A stretch of DNA of 64,000 nucleotides from Cristatella mucedo (taxonomy: Eukaryota; Bryozoa; Phylactolaemata; Cristatellidae): positions 10,943,001-11,007,000 of the forward strand of contig WPIO01000005.1 in NCBI GenBank assembly GCA_009760855.2. Direction: 5' to 3'. The notes below the pieces were generated by a model. The model ran no database searches and was not told the DNA's origin. It worked only from the letters and a program-made list of their open reading frames with translations. Below are positions 23,791 through 38,200 of this stretch, piece by piece. How positions within the stretch are numbered: the first letter of the stretch is position 1; every line of letters starts with the position of its first letter. Both the position numbers and the translations under genes were made by a program.

Positions 23791-26700
23791 TTTCGTTGCA
23801 TTTAAGTATAGAATAAGCTATCTCAAGTACAAATATCCAACAGAGATACAAAGAATAGCTCAATTCAGCCCTGAAAAAAATTCCCTCAGTCTCGGAAAAA
23901 CCAACAAATCGCTGTCAGTAGCTACATACAGTCAGAAGGATCAGAGGGCTGTTAGCTTGAAGAGTTTGCTACAGCTCATCTACAGCCTGGGCAAATTTTG
24001 CCGAACGTGCCGTAGGAAAGAACGAATGACGTCATGCAAAGTATGAAAATGAAAAGTAAACGTGTGTCACGGGGTAGTCGTGGAAATGATGCTACATCTA
24101 AGCACAGCGAGAAAAGAAGTATCACGTTCGTCATAACAATACTAGACTTCGCTAAATAGGAATTGTGGAACTGAGCTCCAAGGTATTGGAAGCACTGACC
24201 AAAACCTCATGTCGATAATCGTGTAGGAAAAGAAATAAAGCACCTACTATATTAACCATCATCAAAGACCGGTAGCCAAATCAGGTCGGAAATGGTTTAG
24301 CCGCTCAGCTAGATGCAATGGACCTTGACCAGAGAGGGCCTTATAGATCAGTCAAAGAAAAGACGTACTCTGTGGCTGTTCCTATATACCGGCTAGATTA
24401 CAGAGTCCATCGCTGAGGCATGAATAGCCAAAATATCTCCGCCCCCATTAGGACTCGTGTCTGAGAGTAACGTTTACTCTGCACCTCTCTCCCTCGAGTC
24501 CTTGCAGCATCTACATGTCAACATTCACTTAACATCTCCCTCCTAAATCCTAGCAGCACCTAAATTTCTACTTTAAGTCTGACAATATGTGCCTCATCAT
24601 AAACTTGTTCGTCCAACCAAAGAGGGCAACCAACACTGTTGAAAGTTCTTTAAGTGCTCTTTCCGTGCAATTCACATAACTCCTGCAGTCTTGCTTATCA
24701 GTAAATTGAATGAGTCCTCACAATCTTTTCGAGTCCTTCTAAAATCCAAAAAGGCTGCTCTTAGATCAACTAATAACGATACAACAAAGGTCTTTAATAG
24801 CGTCAGCAACCTCGGCCGTTTGCAGCGTGACGGCCAAAAAAGTCACAAGCAGTTGCAGGACTAGATGCTTAACAGCAAAAAACTGTAAGTTATACCTTCA
24901 AACTAATCGCGTAGGGCTGACAGTCCTATTTTAGTATTCTTGTTCTATTAAGTCAGTACTGCATAGGATGTATAACAACCTCACGAGGGCAGACTTAGGT
25001 AACGTCTAGATTCGCTTGGCCTTTGGGACTGGTATGATGCTTTTGCCCACTAAGACCTTCTTGAGCACCTTTCATCTAGCCAGGGAATCAGTGGCGACCT
25101 TCTGCAATAGTTCGGGTACTACCTCAGTAGAAGACTGAACAACATTGATACCGACGAGCAGTGATCGTCCGAAGGGCCTACAAAATACCAGTAACCCCCG
25201 GCTCTGCTCTTTGTCTACTTAGTTTCACTGTGCACACCCTAACTTTTGCCTATTAATCGCCAAAGACAGGTGACGATGTTTTCATTCGTGTGACCCATAG
25301 CTGTACTCGGGCTTTCGTCTGTATCATCATTCCTGCAAGTAATTATGTTTATATTACCGTGCTGAATATGCCTGACAGCTGTGCAGGGTTGACTTTCTCA
25401 AAACATTAGCACGTATCTCAGCGACTGACGTTGCATAACACCGATGGATGTGTCCAAAGAAGGATTCTAAATGGTGTCATACTAGTGGGATCAATAGAGA
25501 AATAGCTTTAGAACCAGAAGCGAATAAGCACACGGTTCTACAAAGGCGGAGGATAGTTCCAACTGATTAACAGCAAGACCCAGCCTCAAAATCATCAGCA
25601 ATCGACATCTTAAATGTCTGCCAGAACTGCGAATCTTGATTAGAAACCGAACATTATAGGATGTCTTCTTAATTGGAGAACAACATAAAGTTAGAAGCCG
25701 GCCTGCACCTTGCTGCATATAAGCTGTAATAGCAAGAAGTCGTTTTCGTTCTCAGGCATACTGAGGTATGTCTAAGCAGTTTTAATCGAAAAGCTTAGTT
25801 TACGATAAACCTCACGATCTGACAAAGACATTAGGCTTTCCTGGCGTGCAATGCAAATATATAATCGAGTGAAAAGCACATGATACATGCTAACAAGTTG
25901 AAATAAGATCTCATTATAAATGATAAATGACAACACTTAATTAGGCTGCTAAAACATTCCTCCGTTAAGAGAAAGGGCTCCTTTTTACAACCTCTGCCAC
26001 AACCAAGCTTAAGCACAAGCTCATACTGACACTGAATAAGCATAGCTTATGTGCTGCACAGCGATACTGGGTTGGTAGACATAGCTTTGTCTGCTAGCAC
26101 ACATGACTATGAGTGAAAGTCAGAATAGCATGGCTCACAATTCTTTCTAAAATAACTTCGCCTCGTTTAGCATGTACGCACTCAGAAAGGGAGAGAGAGA
26201 GAGAGACAGGGATAAACGAGTGCGTTTCCCCCCAGCTAACCAACTGTAAAAGGAAACCAAATATCAGTACTGGCTACACAGTATCCACTCATTCGGAAGA
26301 ATAGCAATGTATCTGCCTCTGCCAGCATTTATTGTTCATGTGAGCCTATTAAAGTATTTTTTCAAAACCATTGTACGCATAAATCTAAGTATTTAGCACA
26401 ACTAAGGTCGAATGAAGTTTGCGTTTAAAAACAATTGTTCAACGGTTAGGAATCAGAAACCTACCTCATTAGCATTCGTCACTTCTGAGTTATGCCGAGC
26501 GAAGGGCACGTAGCTAGATAACGATCATTTAATGATAACAAATAAACTAACGAATTAACCATTATTTACCTTCATCGTACCTAATTTTGCACTCGGCTTT
26601 GTCCCATGTAAAACCCATCGAAAACTGAGGAGCACACTGTTATTCTAATAACTGCAATCACTGTAACCCACCATATTCATGGCTAGTTTTAGACCAATGA

Positions 26701-27703
26701 GCCATATCATTTTAACAGCAACATTGATGCTAGAGACATTGATTCCTGACGTACAACAGCAAGAGCTTAATGCTAAGGTCTAGCAACATCCACGAGGATA
26801 AACCAATGATGCTGAACAAGGCAGGGAGTAAGTCACTGCCTATGCAGTACCCTCTCTACAGATGCATTCGGGGAGTAGTAATTTGTAGATTGCTTCAGTT
26901 TCGGATGAGCCTATTTGCAGTTATTTCAAAACCTGTGCATCAATAGATGCACAATGTGGAATTAAGGATATTAATGAGAATACACCACAGACGCGTTAGC
27001 GAAACAGCTCAAATTTAGCACCGAAAACACCAGCCTCATCTTCCATCAACAGAATGGATCTGTGTCTCTAACTCCACTAAACCACGAAAACGAAGCCGAT
27101 GTTACTATAGAAAGGTTCCTGCAGCGAACACGTTGCCTAAGCGACTTTTAAAGGACAGGCGGTATCCCGTCGACTACATCTCAGGCAAGACGAGAAATAA
27201 GAGAAGCATGGCTGAGTCAGAAGGCCAGCTGAGGTAGTTACTGTCACGGCAGTAGCATGTCATGGTCGCTAGAAAGTAAGTTTCACAGTCAGAGTCAGGA
27301 AAAATGGTGCTGGCTAGGAATTTCGGAGCGACTACTAGCCTAGGACTTGCTGTGCAAAAGTAACTATTACCAACCGGCTTCAAACTGACGAAAATAACGG
27401 ATAATGCATACGAGGACCTGAGGGCACGAGAAGGCTAAACTATGCGCAGCCGCTCAACTATGAGGCTAACCCGTGGCAGGCCTTGTGCCGCAGAGTAAGA
27501 GCTTACTTAGCCCGTTAACTGGTTAGAGACTGGCACCCATCTAAGCTCAGTTAGCAAAGTAGAAACATGGCAGAAATGCTTCCATTTATTGGCTACATTT
27601 GAAGCTGTATTCATCACCACCTGAACGGGCTGGGTGACTTCTCACTCTAATCGGTGCGGAAACGAAAATCCAGAAAAGCAGAAACCCATCCCAGACGTAC
27701 CCA

Positions 27704-30700
27704 GAGATCAAGTTAGTGTTTAAGCTAACTATCGCGGTGGACAATTTACCAAGCTACCATGACAGATCATCGACCCAACTTTGGCTTAGCCAGGGCTCGA
27801 ACGTGATGACTAGCTCAGAAACATGTCATCCGCATCAACCTTTCAAACTTAAAGTACTTAACCAAGGAGTATTCATAAATAAAATTATCAGCACTGAAAG
27901 TGGTCCCACTACGGCAGATCCAAACTTAAGATAACGAGAGCAATCAGTGTGCGTAAAAAACTATGCATGAATCCATTCGTGCACAAAAAAGCCATATCAC
28001 TCAACGATATAGTGATCTAGCAATATTCCCCAACAAATTCAAGCCAATGTCACGCCTGTTAGCAAACCCAGTTCCCCTCACACTTCATCCAGCTACACTA
28101 TGAAGACGACTTGCTCTGTGCAAACTACCGATTTGGCAGCTCACTCACAAGAACTGAAACTTCTTCTAGAGAAGCTGCTGTAACAGTAATCTTAGCCAGT
28201 GGCACGGCTACGTCTGTACCTGGGTCTTCGTGCGTTCTTAGTTAGGTTGCCCGGGTGTAACAAGTAAAGCCACACACTGCCTAATGTTTTATTGCAACGG
28301 TCGTGCCATGTACCCATAAGAAATCACACAGTTTGCATGCGAATGGCAGCCTGAAGGTGGGCAGATACGACTGTTACTCGACTGTACAATTCTAATAAAC
28401 TTATACTTAGGTAACGTAGCAGTCATTTTAGTTCAACACCCACCGCCAAAGACGGGGCCCAACCTATAATAAAGTCATTACTACACGTTTTATAGTTACC
28501 AGGTCGGCTGAAACTTCACTCTGTCGGCTAGTCTCCTGTGGCTCTAACTATGGGTCTAAATAAGCTGCTTCTTCAGGCTATTCACTGTACTTACACACGC
28601 CTGTGAACATTTGTCAATGATGGGTTACAATTTCTCGGATACTGCAAGTATCCTGTATGTGGGTACTTTTACTACAGCTCTGTGGACTTCCAATAATTTT
28701 CAAAACACTCGTGGGCAACGTATCGAGAATCCACAGCTGCTTACTTTGTTTGAATCACTTGACATACGATACAGCCCAAAGTAACAAATTTCATCCAACT
28801 TTAACCCGGATCGAATAGAGGTTTGAAAGCAGCACAAAGGAGAGTACCGAAGAGAGAGTCCAGCAGAGCTGTCAAGACCTACAAACTACATTGGGCTCTC
28901 ATGCTCAAAGGAAGTGCATCTCTACGCTTTTCTAAAGGTGTGAGGCTAAATCGATCGCAAACTAGTGTCAAGTCGTGTTTCATATCGGCCAAGGTCGAAG
29001 CCTGGGCCCGATTGCTGTGATGTGGATATAACCAGAGTTCTTCGCCTAATTCCCTTCTCTCTAATGGCAGTAGTAATTTTTTCAGGTCGTTCAAGATGAG
29101 CTTGCCATTCACCTCTACCTACGTAACCACAAATGAGTGTCACAAGCAACGTGTAAACTCTGTAAGTTACAGTAAAACGGACGAATCAAGTCACACAATA
29201 TCGCATCTAGATATTACAGCTTTTAGTGGTCTGTGTAATTCAGCCTTTGTGTGCTTATGCATGCTCACATTATGCACCATGCCTGTAAACCTTATTTGCA
29301 TGCTGACCCTGTGCGTTTCAACCCTAACCGTTGATATTCCTGTTGCATATTGACCATGCTACTACTAATCAATCGATCTAGCTTCCTTTGAAGCAATTGC
29401 ATTGCATCGAGAAACAGAGTAAGTTCTCTGAGGTTGCATTATCAAATGTATTACAACCATTATCATTACCACTATTTCCACTGTCTGTTTGTACTACAGA
29501 GCAAAGGTCTAGCGATGCACACATAACAGAAAACTTCTCCATTGTCTGCCTATATTACACTTCTATGCAAGCCTGGGTAGTCTACAGGTGCATGTTGAAA
29601 GCCGAGGCTTAATGCTCAGATAATGCACATAACTTTCTACTCGATACATGTAAGCTTAGAACGAATGCCACAATTATGCTAAACGCATCCTATTAGCATT
29701 TTCCACACGCCTCATATCTTATTAAGGATAAAAGCCACCTACAAAATTACGTTCAATCAAGATGTAAAGGTGACCGTTGTCTGATGCTACAGCAGCATTT
29801 ATCTAGATGCCGAAGACTCTTCAAGGCCATCACCACCTTATCTGTGGGCAATCAGGGATAGCCAAGCGAAGGACTAAACCATACGTTACGAATCGTTGAA
29901 GGCACGTACCTAACCCCCAGGGCTACGACTCGGGGTAGAAAAGCTCCGTAGATGCTCTTACGGGACATATTAGACAGATATCTGAGGTCATCGTTGGACG
30001 TATCTGTTTCGCATGTTGGACAAACTAAGACAAACAGCTAAAGCTATACGCTTTAGGTCTAGCCAATAACCAACAGCAATTCTATACACTGCGATAGAAA
30101 ATGATAGCCAGATCAACGTTCTTTCTACTAGGAATTTAATCAAGATTGGAACAACCCGCACATGAAGCTTTTCATCAACAGGCAAAGCCAAAGGTTCCAC
30201 TCAAAAATGTATGACCGACAGAAACGGACACACTACCAACATGAGAGCAAAAGTAACAACAAAATATCGATATTGATAAAACGTGCATAGCATCGGCATC
30301 CTCAAGCGAAAACCAGTTTGCCAAACCAACATCCTTCAGAATTCCATTCGAGCTTACCGACTTCAAGTCCCCTAAGTCATCAGGCAGTTGACACAAGCGA
30401 CACTGCGATGCTATTAGCTGTGTCAAGGCACGCAGCTTGCATATGGAAGTTGGAAGCCATTGCAACTCGTTTCCACTCACGTCGAGCACCTCTAGCTGCA
30501 AAAAGAAGTTACCGACAATCTAGTTCAACCAGGCATCTAAGTCTACGGTAATAGCGAAGCAGCAAACACATAAGTAGCAACTGACAAATATTGCACACAA
30601 ACATACTGTAAGACACCCTGGTTGCATCACAGAAAACTTGACGACGAATCGAGCGCTTTAACCGAACACATACGATGTGCTTACTGTTAAAAGCATGCCG

Positions 30701-32220
30701 TGCAGGTGGAACTCATCAACACCTACTGATTCGTCTTGAAGGTAATATAACGTAGGGCCATACCAGAATGCATTAAATGGGAAGTCTAAGTATGCCCAAA
30801 GCTGAAATTCTTAAAACTGAGACAAGCTGAGCATGGGCTACCTGACGAGAAGAAAATGACCAGTGGGTACACAACAATTGAAGGGCTCGTTCGCACGAAC
30901 AACATCGAATATCAGACTAATTCCTTCGAGGTAAACATTTGAGTTAGGCACCTGATAGGCTTACGAAAACCTAATGCGATTACGGTAGACAGACATCACA
31001 AATGAGTCAGACATCAGAAACAATTACTGCAGCTGACCGACAGGTCTACATATATCCATAACACATCGAAATTCTGAGGCCACTCGATAGGCTATCGCGA
31101 GTCACACATAAACGAGTCACTCGGCTGAGCACAGCTACAAAGTTCCCCTTAAAGGTGCTTTGAACACTACTAATGTAAGCGACATTTAGTCTCCGGCTCT
31201 TTTCAAAGAGTTTCGTTAGCTACTATTCTGTGACGAAAGAAACAAAAGCTTAACAATCAACGAACTTTATTATCATAGGTTGCCAGAATGCTAAAAAGAA
31301 AAATCGTCGTGTAACAGGAAAGTCAGAATGCATAGCTAATTTTAGCTTCATCATACCTAGTTTTGCAGCCGGCTGTGTGTCCTTCTAACCCTTGTGATGA
31401 ATCATATAGCTGCAAACCGGGTAGCACACTGTGTGAGTGCCTAATTGCAGTCAACCAAGTCACATCGTGAAAAGTCGAGTCTTAAGGCTCGAGCCTTTAT
31501 GTGGGCTCGCTACGCTCGATCAGCATGGAGCTAACACCTATCACAGGTCAAGGGCACAGAAATTTTCACAGAGCGTGATCCAGTCAAGATAGCCCAGACA
31601 AAAAATAACTGCACGTCCCTATCTATGTCCTCAATTAATACTGAATCCAGTTGGATGGCCGCTGGCTTTGCTCTGCAATCTTTAAATTCTTAAAACAATG
31701 CATCCGGGTGATGAGGAACTCGTCGATGCACACAGCCTGATCCAGTTAAGGTAGCACAGACAAAATTAGTGTGTGCCCCAATCTATGTCCGCAGGTAATA
31801 CTAAATCCAGGTTGAACGGGTGCTGGATTTTTGCAATCTTTACAAAATGCATCCGGGTCAGCAGAAACATGCCGACTCAACAGCTTCGAGCCGACAGATT
31901 TGAAGCTGTCACCAAGTCACACCATAACCACACCAGTCTTAAGGCCCGAGCCTTTATGTGGGCTCGTTACGTTGTACCAGCATGGTGCTAAGGTCTACCA
32001 AACCTCAGTGGCAGAGAAATATGCGCAGGGCTTGATCCTGTTAGCCCAGACAAAAGAAGTGCATGTCCCTATTTGTGTCCTCTGGAAATACTAAATCTGG
32101 TAGATGGCTGCTGGCTTTGCTCTTCAATCTTTAAAAGATACATCCGGGTAACGAGAAACTCGTCGATTCATCAGCTTCAAGCCGACAGGTTTGAAGCTAC
32201 CAAGCAAGCTACGCTTTCGT
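27704..32220. repeat. Array unit 2 (short form, 4.5 kb)
   Basis: Starts at GAGATCAAGTTAGTG, runs through an ~1.2-kb leader, the old L2 3' end, cassette 2 and the satellite. It ends at ACGCTTTCGT, where the 3.9-kb segment is absent and the next unit begins immediately. Confidence 0.92.
30358..30495 (-). CDS. LRR cassette exon 2 (unit 2), two LRRs
   Basis: 138-nt phase 0-0 exon with acceptor ttctttttgcag and donor gtaagc. Variable residues: QW at 12-13, K20, R22, T25, SQ at 30-31, R33, C35, D39, G42. The first repeat matches cassette 5 (QWLPTSICKLR) although the surrounding unit is closest to units 3 and 4. The end of the second repeat matches cassettes 1 and 6. The exon is therefore a mosaic of types. 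Confidence 0.85.
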
Positions 32221-35200
32221 GAGATCAAGTTAGTGTTTAAGCTAACTATCGCGGTGGACAAGTTACCAAGCTACCATGACAGATCATCGACCCAACTTTG
32301 GCTTAGCCAGGGCTCGAACGTGATGACTAGCTCAGAAACATGTCATCCGCATCAACCTTTCAAACTTAAAGTACTTAACCAAGGAGTATTCATAAATAAA
32401 ATTATCAGCACTGAAAGTGGTCCCACTACGGCAGATCCAAACTTAAGATAACGAGAGCAATCAGTTAGCGTAAGAAACTATGCATGAATCCATTCGTGCA
32501 CAAAAAAGCCGTATCACTAAACGATATAGTGATCTAGCAATATTCCCCAACAAATTCAAGCCAATGTCACGCCTGTTAGCAAACCCAGTTCCCCTCACAC
32601 TTCATCCAGCTACACTATGAAGACGACTTGCTCTGTGCAAACTACCGATTTGGCAGCTCACTCACAAGAACTGAAACTTCTTCTAGAGAAGCTGCTGTAA
32701 CAGTAATCTTAGCCAGTGGCACGGCTACGTCTGTACCTGGGTCTTCGTGCGTTCTTAGTTAGGTTGCCCGGGTGTAACAAGTAAAGCCACACACTGCCTA
32801 ATGTTTTATTGCAACGGTCGTGCCATGTACCCATAAGAAATCACACAGTTTGCATGCGAATGGCTGCCTGAAGGTGGGCAGATACGACTGTTACTCGACT
32901 GTACAATTCTAATAAACTTATACTTAGGTAATGTAGCAGTCATTTTAGTTCAACACCCACCGCCAAAGACGGGGCCCAACCTATAATAAAGTCATTACTA
33001 CACGTTTTATAGTTACCAGGTCGGCTGAAACTTCACTCTGTCGGCTAGTCTCCTGTGGCTCTAACTATGGGTCTAAATAAGCTGCTTCTTCAGGCTATTC
33101 ACTGTACTTACACACGCCTGTGAACATTTGTCAATGATGGGTTACAATTTCTCGGATACTGCAAGTATCCTGTATGTGGGTACTTTTACTACAGCTCTGT
33201 GGACTTCCAATAATTTTCAAAACACTCGTGGGCAACGTATCGAGAATCCACAGCTGCTTACTTTGTTTGAATCACTTGACATACGATACAGCCCCCAAAG
33301 TAACAAATTTCATCCAACTTTAACCCGGATCGAATAGAGGTTTGAAAGCAGCACAAAGGAGAGTACCGAAGAGAGAGTCCAGCAGAGCTGTCAAGACCTA
33401 CAAACTACATTGGGCTCTCATGCTCAAAGGAAGTGCATCTCTACGCTTTTCTAAAGGTGTGAGGCTAAATCGATCGCAAACTAGTGTCAAGTCGTGTTTC
33501 ATATCGGCCAAGGTCGAAGCCTGGGCCCGATTGCTGTGATGTGGATATAACCAGAGTTCTTCGCCTAATTTCCTTCTCTCTAATGGCAGGCAGTAGTAAT
33601 TTTTTCAGGTCGTTCAAGATGAGCTTGCCATTCACCTCTACCTACGTAACCACAAATGAGTGTCACAAGCAACGTGTAAACTCTGTAAGTTACAGTAAAA
33701 CGGACGAATCAAGTCACACAATATCGCATCTAGATATTACAGCTTTTAGTGGTCTGTGTAATTCAGCCTTTGTGTGCTTATGCATGCTCACATTATGCAC
33801 CATGCCTGTAAACCTTATTTGCATGCTGACCCTGTGCGTTTCAACCCTAACCGTTGATATTCCTGTTGCATATTGACCATGCTACTACTAATCAATCGAT
33901 CTAGCTTCCTTTGAAGCAATTGCATTGCATCGAGAAACAGAGTAAGTTCTCTGAGGTTGCATTATCAAATGTATTACGACATTATCCATTATCATTACCA
34001 CTATTCACCTGTCTGTTTGTACTACAGAGCAAAGGTCTAGCGATGCACACATAACAGAAAACTTCTCCATTGTCTGCCTATATTACACTTCTATGCAAGC
34101 CTGGGTAGTCTACAGGTGCATGTTGAAAGCCGAGGCTTAATGCTCAGATAATGCACATAACTTTCTACTCGATACATGTAAGCTTAGAACAAATGCCACA
34201 ATTATGCTAAACGCATCCTATTAGCATTTTCCACACGCCTCATATCTTATTAAGGATAAAAGCCACCTACAAAATTACGTTCAATCAAGATGTAAAGGTG
34301 ACCGTTGTCTGATGCTACAGCAGCATTTATCTAGATGCCGAAGACTCTTCAAGGCCATCACCACCTTATCTGTGGGCAATCAGGGATAGCCAAGCGAAGG
34401 ACTAAACCATACGTTACGAATCGTTGAAGGCACGTACCTAACCCCCAGGGCTACGACTCGGGGTAGAAAAGCTCCGTAGATGCTCTTACGGGACATATTA
34501 GACAGATATCTGAGGTCATCGTTGGACGTATCTGTTTCGCATGTTGGACAAACTAAAGACAAACAGCTAAAGCTATACGCTTTAGGTCTAGCCAATAACC
34601 AACAGCAATTCTATACACTGCGATAGAAAATGATAGCCAGATCAACGTTCTTTCTACTAGGAATTTAATCAAGATTGGAACAACCCGCACATGAAGCTTT
34701 TCATCAACAGGCAAAGCCAAAGGTTCCACTCAAAAATGTATGACCGACAGAAACGGACACACTACCAACATGAGCGCAAAAGTAACAACAAAATATCGAT
34801 ATTGATAAAACGTGCATAGCATCGGCATCCTCAAGCGAAAACCAGTTTGCCAAACCAACATCCTTCAGAATTCCATTCGAGCTTACCGACTTTAAGTCCC
34901 TTAAGTCATTGGGCAGTTGACACAAGCCACAATGCAATGCTATTAGCTGTTTCAAGGCAGGCAGCTGGCATATGGAAGTTGGAAGCAATTTCAACTCGTT
35001 TCCACTCACGTCGAGCACCTCTAGCTGCAAAAAGAAGTTACCGACAATCTAGTTCAACCAGGCATCTAAGTCTACGGTAATAGCGAAGCAGCAAACACAT
35101 AAGTAGCAACTGACAAATATTGCACACAAACATACTGTAAGCAACCCTGGTTGCATCACAGAAAACTTGACGACGAATCGAGCGCTTTAACCGAACACAT

Positions 35201-38200
35201 ACGATGTGCTTACTGTTAAAAGCATGCCGTGCAGGTGGAACTCATCAACACCTACTGATTCGTCTTGAAGGTAATATAACGTAGGGCCATACCAGAATGC
35301 ATTCAATGGGAAGTCTAAGTATGCCCAAAGCTGAAATTCTTAAAACTGAGACAAGCTGAGCATGGGCTACCTGACGAGAAGAAATTGACCAGTGGGTACA
35401 CAACAATGGAAGGGCTCGTTCGCACGAACAACCATCGAATATCAGACTAATTCCTTCGAGGTAAACATTTGAGTTAGGCACCTGAGAGGCTTACGAAAAC
35501 CTAATGCGATTACGGTAGACAGACATCACAAATGAGTCAGACATCAGAAACAATTACTGCAGCTGACCGACAGGTCTACATATATCCATAACACATCGAA
35601 ATTCTGAGGCCACTCGATAGGCTATCACGAGTAACACATAAACGAGTCACTCGGCTGAGCACAGCTACAAAGTTCCCCTTAAAGGTGCTTTGAACACTAC
35701 TAATGTAAGCGACATTTAGTCTCCGGCTCTTTTCAAAGAGTTTCGTTAGCTACTATTCTGTGAAGAAAGAAACGAAAGCTTAACGATCAACGAACTTTAT
35801 TATCATAGGTTGCCAGAATGCTAAAAAGAAAAATCGTCGTGTAACAGGAAAAGACAGAATGCACAGCTAATTTTTGCTACATCATACCTTGTTTTTAAGC
35901 CGGCTGTGTCTCCTTCTAACCCTTGTGATGAATCATATAGCTGCAAACCGGGTAGCACACTGTGTGAGTGCCTAATTGCAGTCAACCAAGTCACATCATG
36001 AAAAGTCGAGTCTTAAGGCTCGAGCCTTTATGTGGGCTCGCTACGCTCGATCAGCATGGAGCTAACACCTATCACAGGTCAAGGGCACAGAAATTTTCAC
36101 AGAGCGTGATCCAGTCAAGATAGCCCAGACAAAATAACAGCCCAGACAAAATAACTGCACGTCCCTATCTATGTCCTCAATTAATACTGAATCCAGTTGG
36201 ATGGCCGCTGGCTTTGCTCTGCAATCTTTAAATTCTTAAAACAATGCATCCGGGTGATGAGGAACTCGTCGATGCACACAGCCTGATCCAGTTAAGGTAG
36301 CACAGACAAAATTAGTGTGTGCCCCAATCTATGTCCGCAGGTAATACTTAATCCAGGTTGAACGAGTGCTGGATTTTTGCAATCTTTACAAAATGCATCC
36401 GGGTCAGCAGAAACATGCCGATTCAACAGCTTCAAGCCGACAGATTTGAAGCTGTCACCAAGTCACACCATAACCACACCAGTCTTAAGGCCCGAGCCTT
36501 TATGTGGGCTCGTTACGTTGTACCAGCATGGTGCTAAGGTCTACCAAACCTCAGTGGCAGAGAAATATGCGCAGGGCTTGATCCTGTTAGCCCAGACAAA
36601 AGAAGTGCATGTCCCTATTTGTGTCCTCTGGAAATACTAAATCTGGTAGATGGCTGCTGGCTTTGCTCTTCAATCTTTAAAAGATACATCCGGGTAACGA
36701 GAAACTCGTCGATTCATCAGCTTCAAGCCGACAGGTTTGAAGCTACCAAGCAAGCTACGCTTTCGTTGCATTTAAGTATAGAATAAGCTATCTCAAGTAC
36801 AAATATCCAACAGAGATACAAAGAATAGCTCAATTCAGCCCTGAAAAAAATTCCCTCAGTCTCGGAAAAACCAACAAATCGCTGTCAGTAGCTACATACA
36901 GTCAGAAGGATCAGAGGGCTGTTAGCTTGAAGAGTTTGCTACAGCTCATCTACAGCCTGGGCAAATTTTGCCGAACGTGCCGTAGGAAAGAACGAATGAC
37001 GTCATGCAAAGTATGAAAATGAAAAGTAAACGTGTGTCACGCGGTAGTCGTGGAAATGATGCTACATCTAAGCACAGCGAGAAAAGAAGTATCTCGGTCA
37101 TAACAATACTAGACTTCGCTAAATAGGAATCGTGGAACTGAGCTCCAAGGTATTGGAAGCACTGACCAAAACCTCATGTCGATAATCGTGTAGGAAAAGA
37201 AATAAAGCACCTACTATATTAACCATCATCAAAGACCGGTAGCCAAATCAGGTCGGAAATGGTTTAGCCGCTCAGCTAGATGCAATGGACCTTGACCAGA
37301 GAGGGCCTTATAGATCAGTCAAAGAAAAGACGTATTCTGTGGCTGTTACTATATACCGGCTAGATTACAGAGTCCATCGCTGAGGCATGAATAGCCAAAA
37401 TATCTCCGCCCCCATTAGGACTCGTCTCTAAGAGTAACGTTTATTCTGCACCTCTCTCCCTCGAGTCCTTGCAGCATCTACATGTCAACATTCACTTAAC
37501 ATCTCCCTCCTAAATCCTAGCAGCACCTAAATTTCTACTTTAAGTCTGACAATATGTGCCTCATCATAAACTTGTTCGTCCAACCAAAGAGGGCAACCAA
37601 CACTGTTGAAAGTTCTTTAAGTGCTCTTTCCGTGCAATTCACATAACTCCTGCAGTCTTGCTTATCAGTAAATTAAATGAGTCCTCACAATCTTTTCGAG
37701 TCCTTCTAAAATCCAAAAAAGCTGCTCTTAGATCAACTAATAACGATACAACAAAGGTCTTTAATAGCGTCAGCAACCTCGGCCGTTTGCAGCGTGACGG
37801 CCAAAAAAGTCACAAGCAGTTGCAGGACTAGATGCTTAACAGCAAAAACCGTAAGTTATACCTTCAAACTAATCGCGTAGGTTGACAGTCCTATTTTAGT
37901 ATTCTTGTTCTATTAAGTCAGTACTGCATAGGATGTATAACAACCTCACGAGGGCAGACTTAGGTAACGTCTAGATTCGCTTGGCCTTTGGGACTGGTAT
38001 GATGCTTTTGCCCACTAAGACCTTCTTGAGCACCTTTCATCTAGCCAGGGAATCAGTGGCGACCTTCTGCAATAGTTCGGGTACTACCTCAGTAGAAGAC
38101 TGAACAACATTGATACCGACGAGCAGTGATCGTCCGAAGGGCCTACAAAATACCAGTAACCCCCGGCTCTGCTCTTTGTCTACTTAGTTTCACTGTGCAC

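Larger units (their letters stand above)
20500..27703. repeat. Array unit 1 (long form, left part missing)
   Basis: Order along the plus strand: an old L2 3' end (about 20780-21045, plus); the intronic region with LRR cassette 1 (minus); a satellite patch 23040-23790; then a ~3.9-kb segment (23790-27703) present only in units 1, 3 and 6. That segment holds a decayed RT fragment (24940-25300, plus) and a family 2 LINE piece (26990-27540, minus). The unit resembles unit 3 throughout, but its cassette and satellite variants are closest to unit 6. Confidence 0.9.

Noticed and set aside
25491-25718. Possible decayed LRR exon in the 3.9-kb segment
   Set aside because: A few Leu-rich residues (LRLGLAVNQLEL) fit, but nucleotide alignment with the cassettes fails and no donor is found at the expected end.
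35245-35481. A 78-codon minus-strand frame upstream of cassettes 3 and 4
   Set aside because: It is interrupted in other units and has no recognisable motif; it is intron sequence of young repeats.
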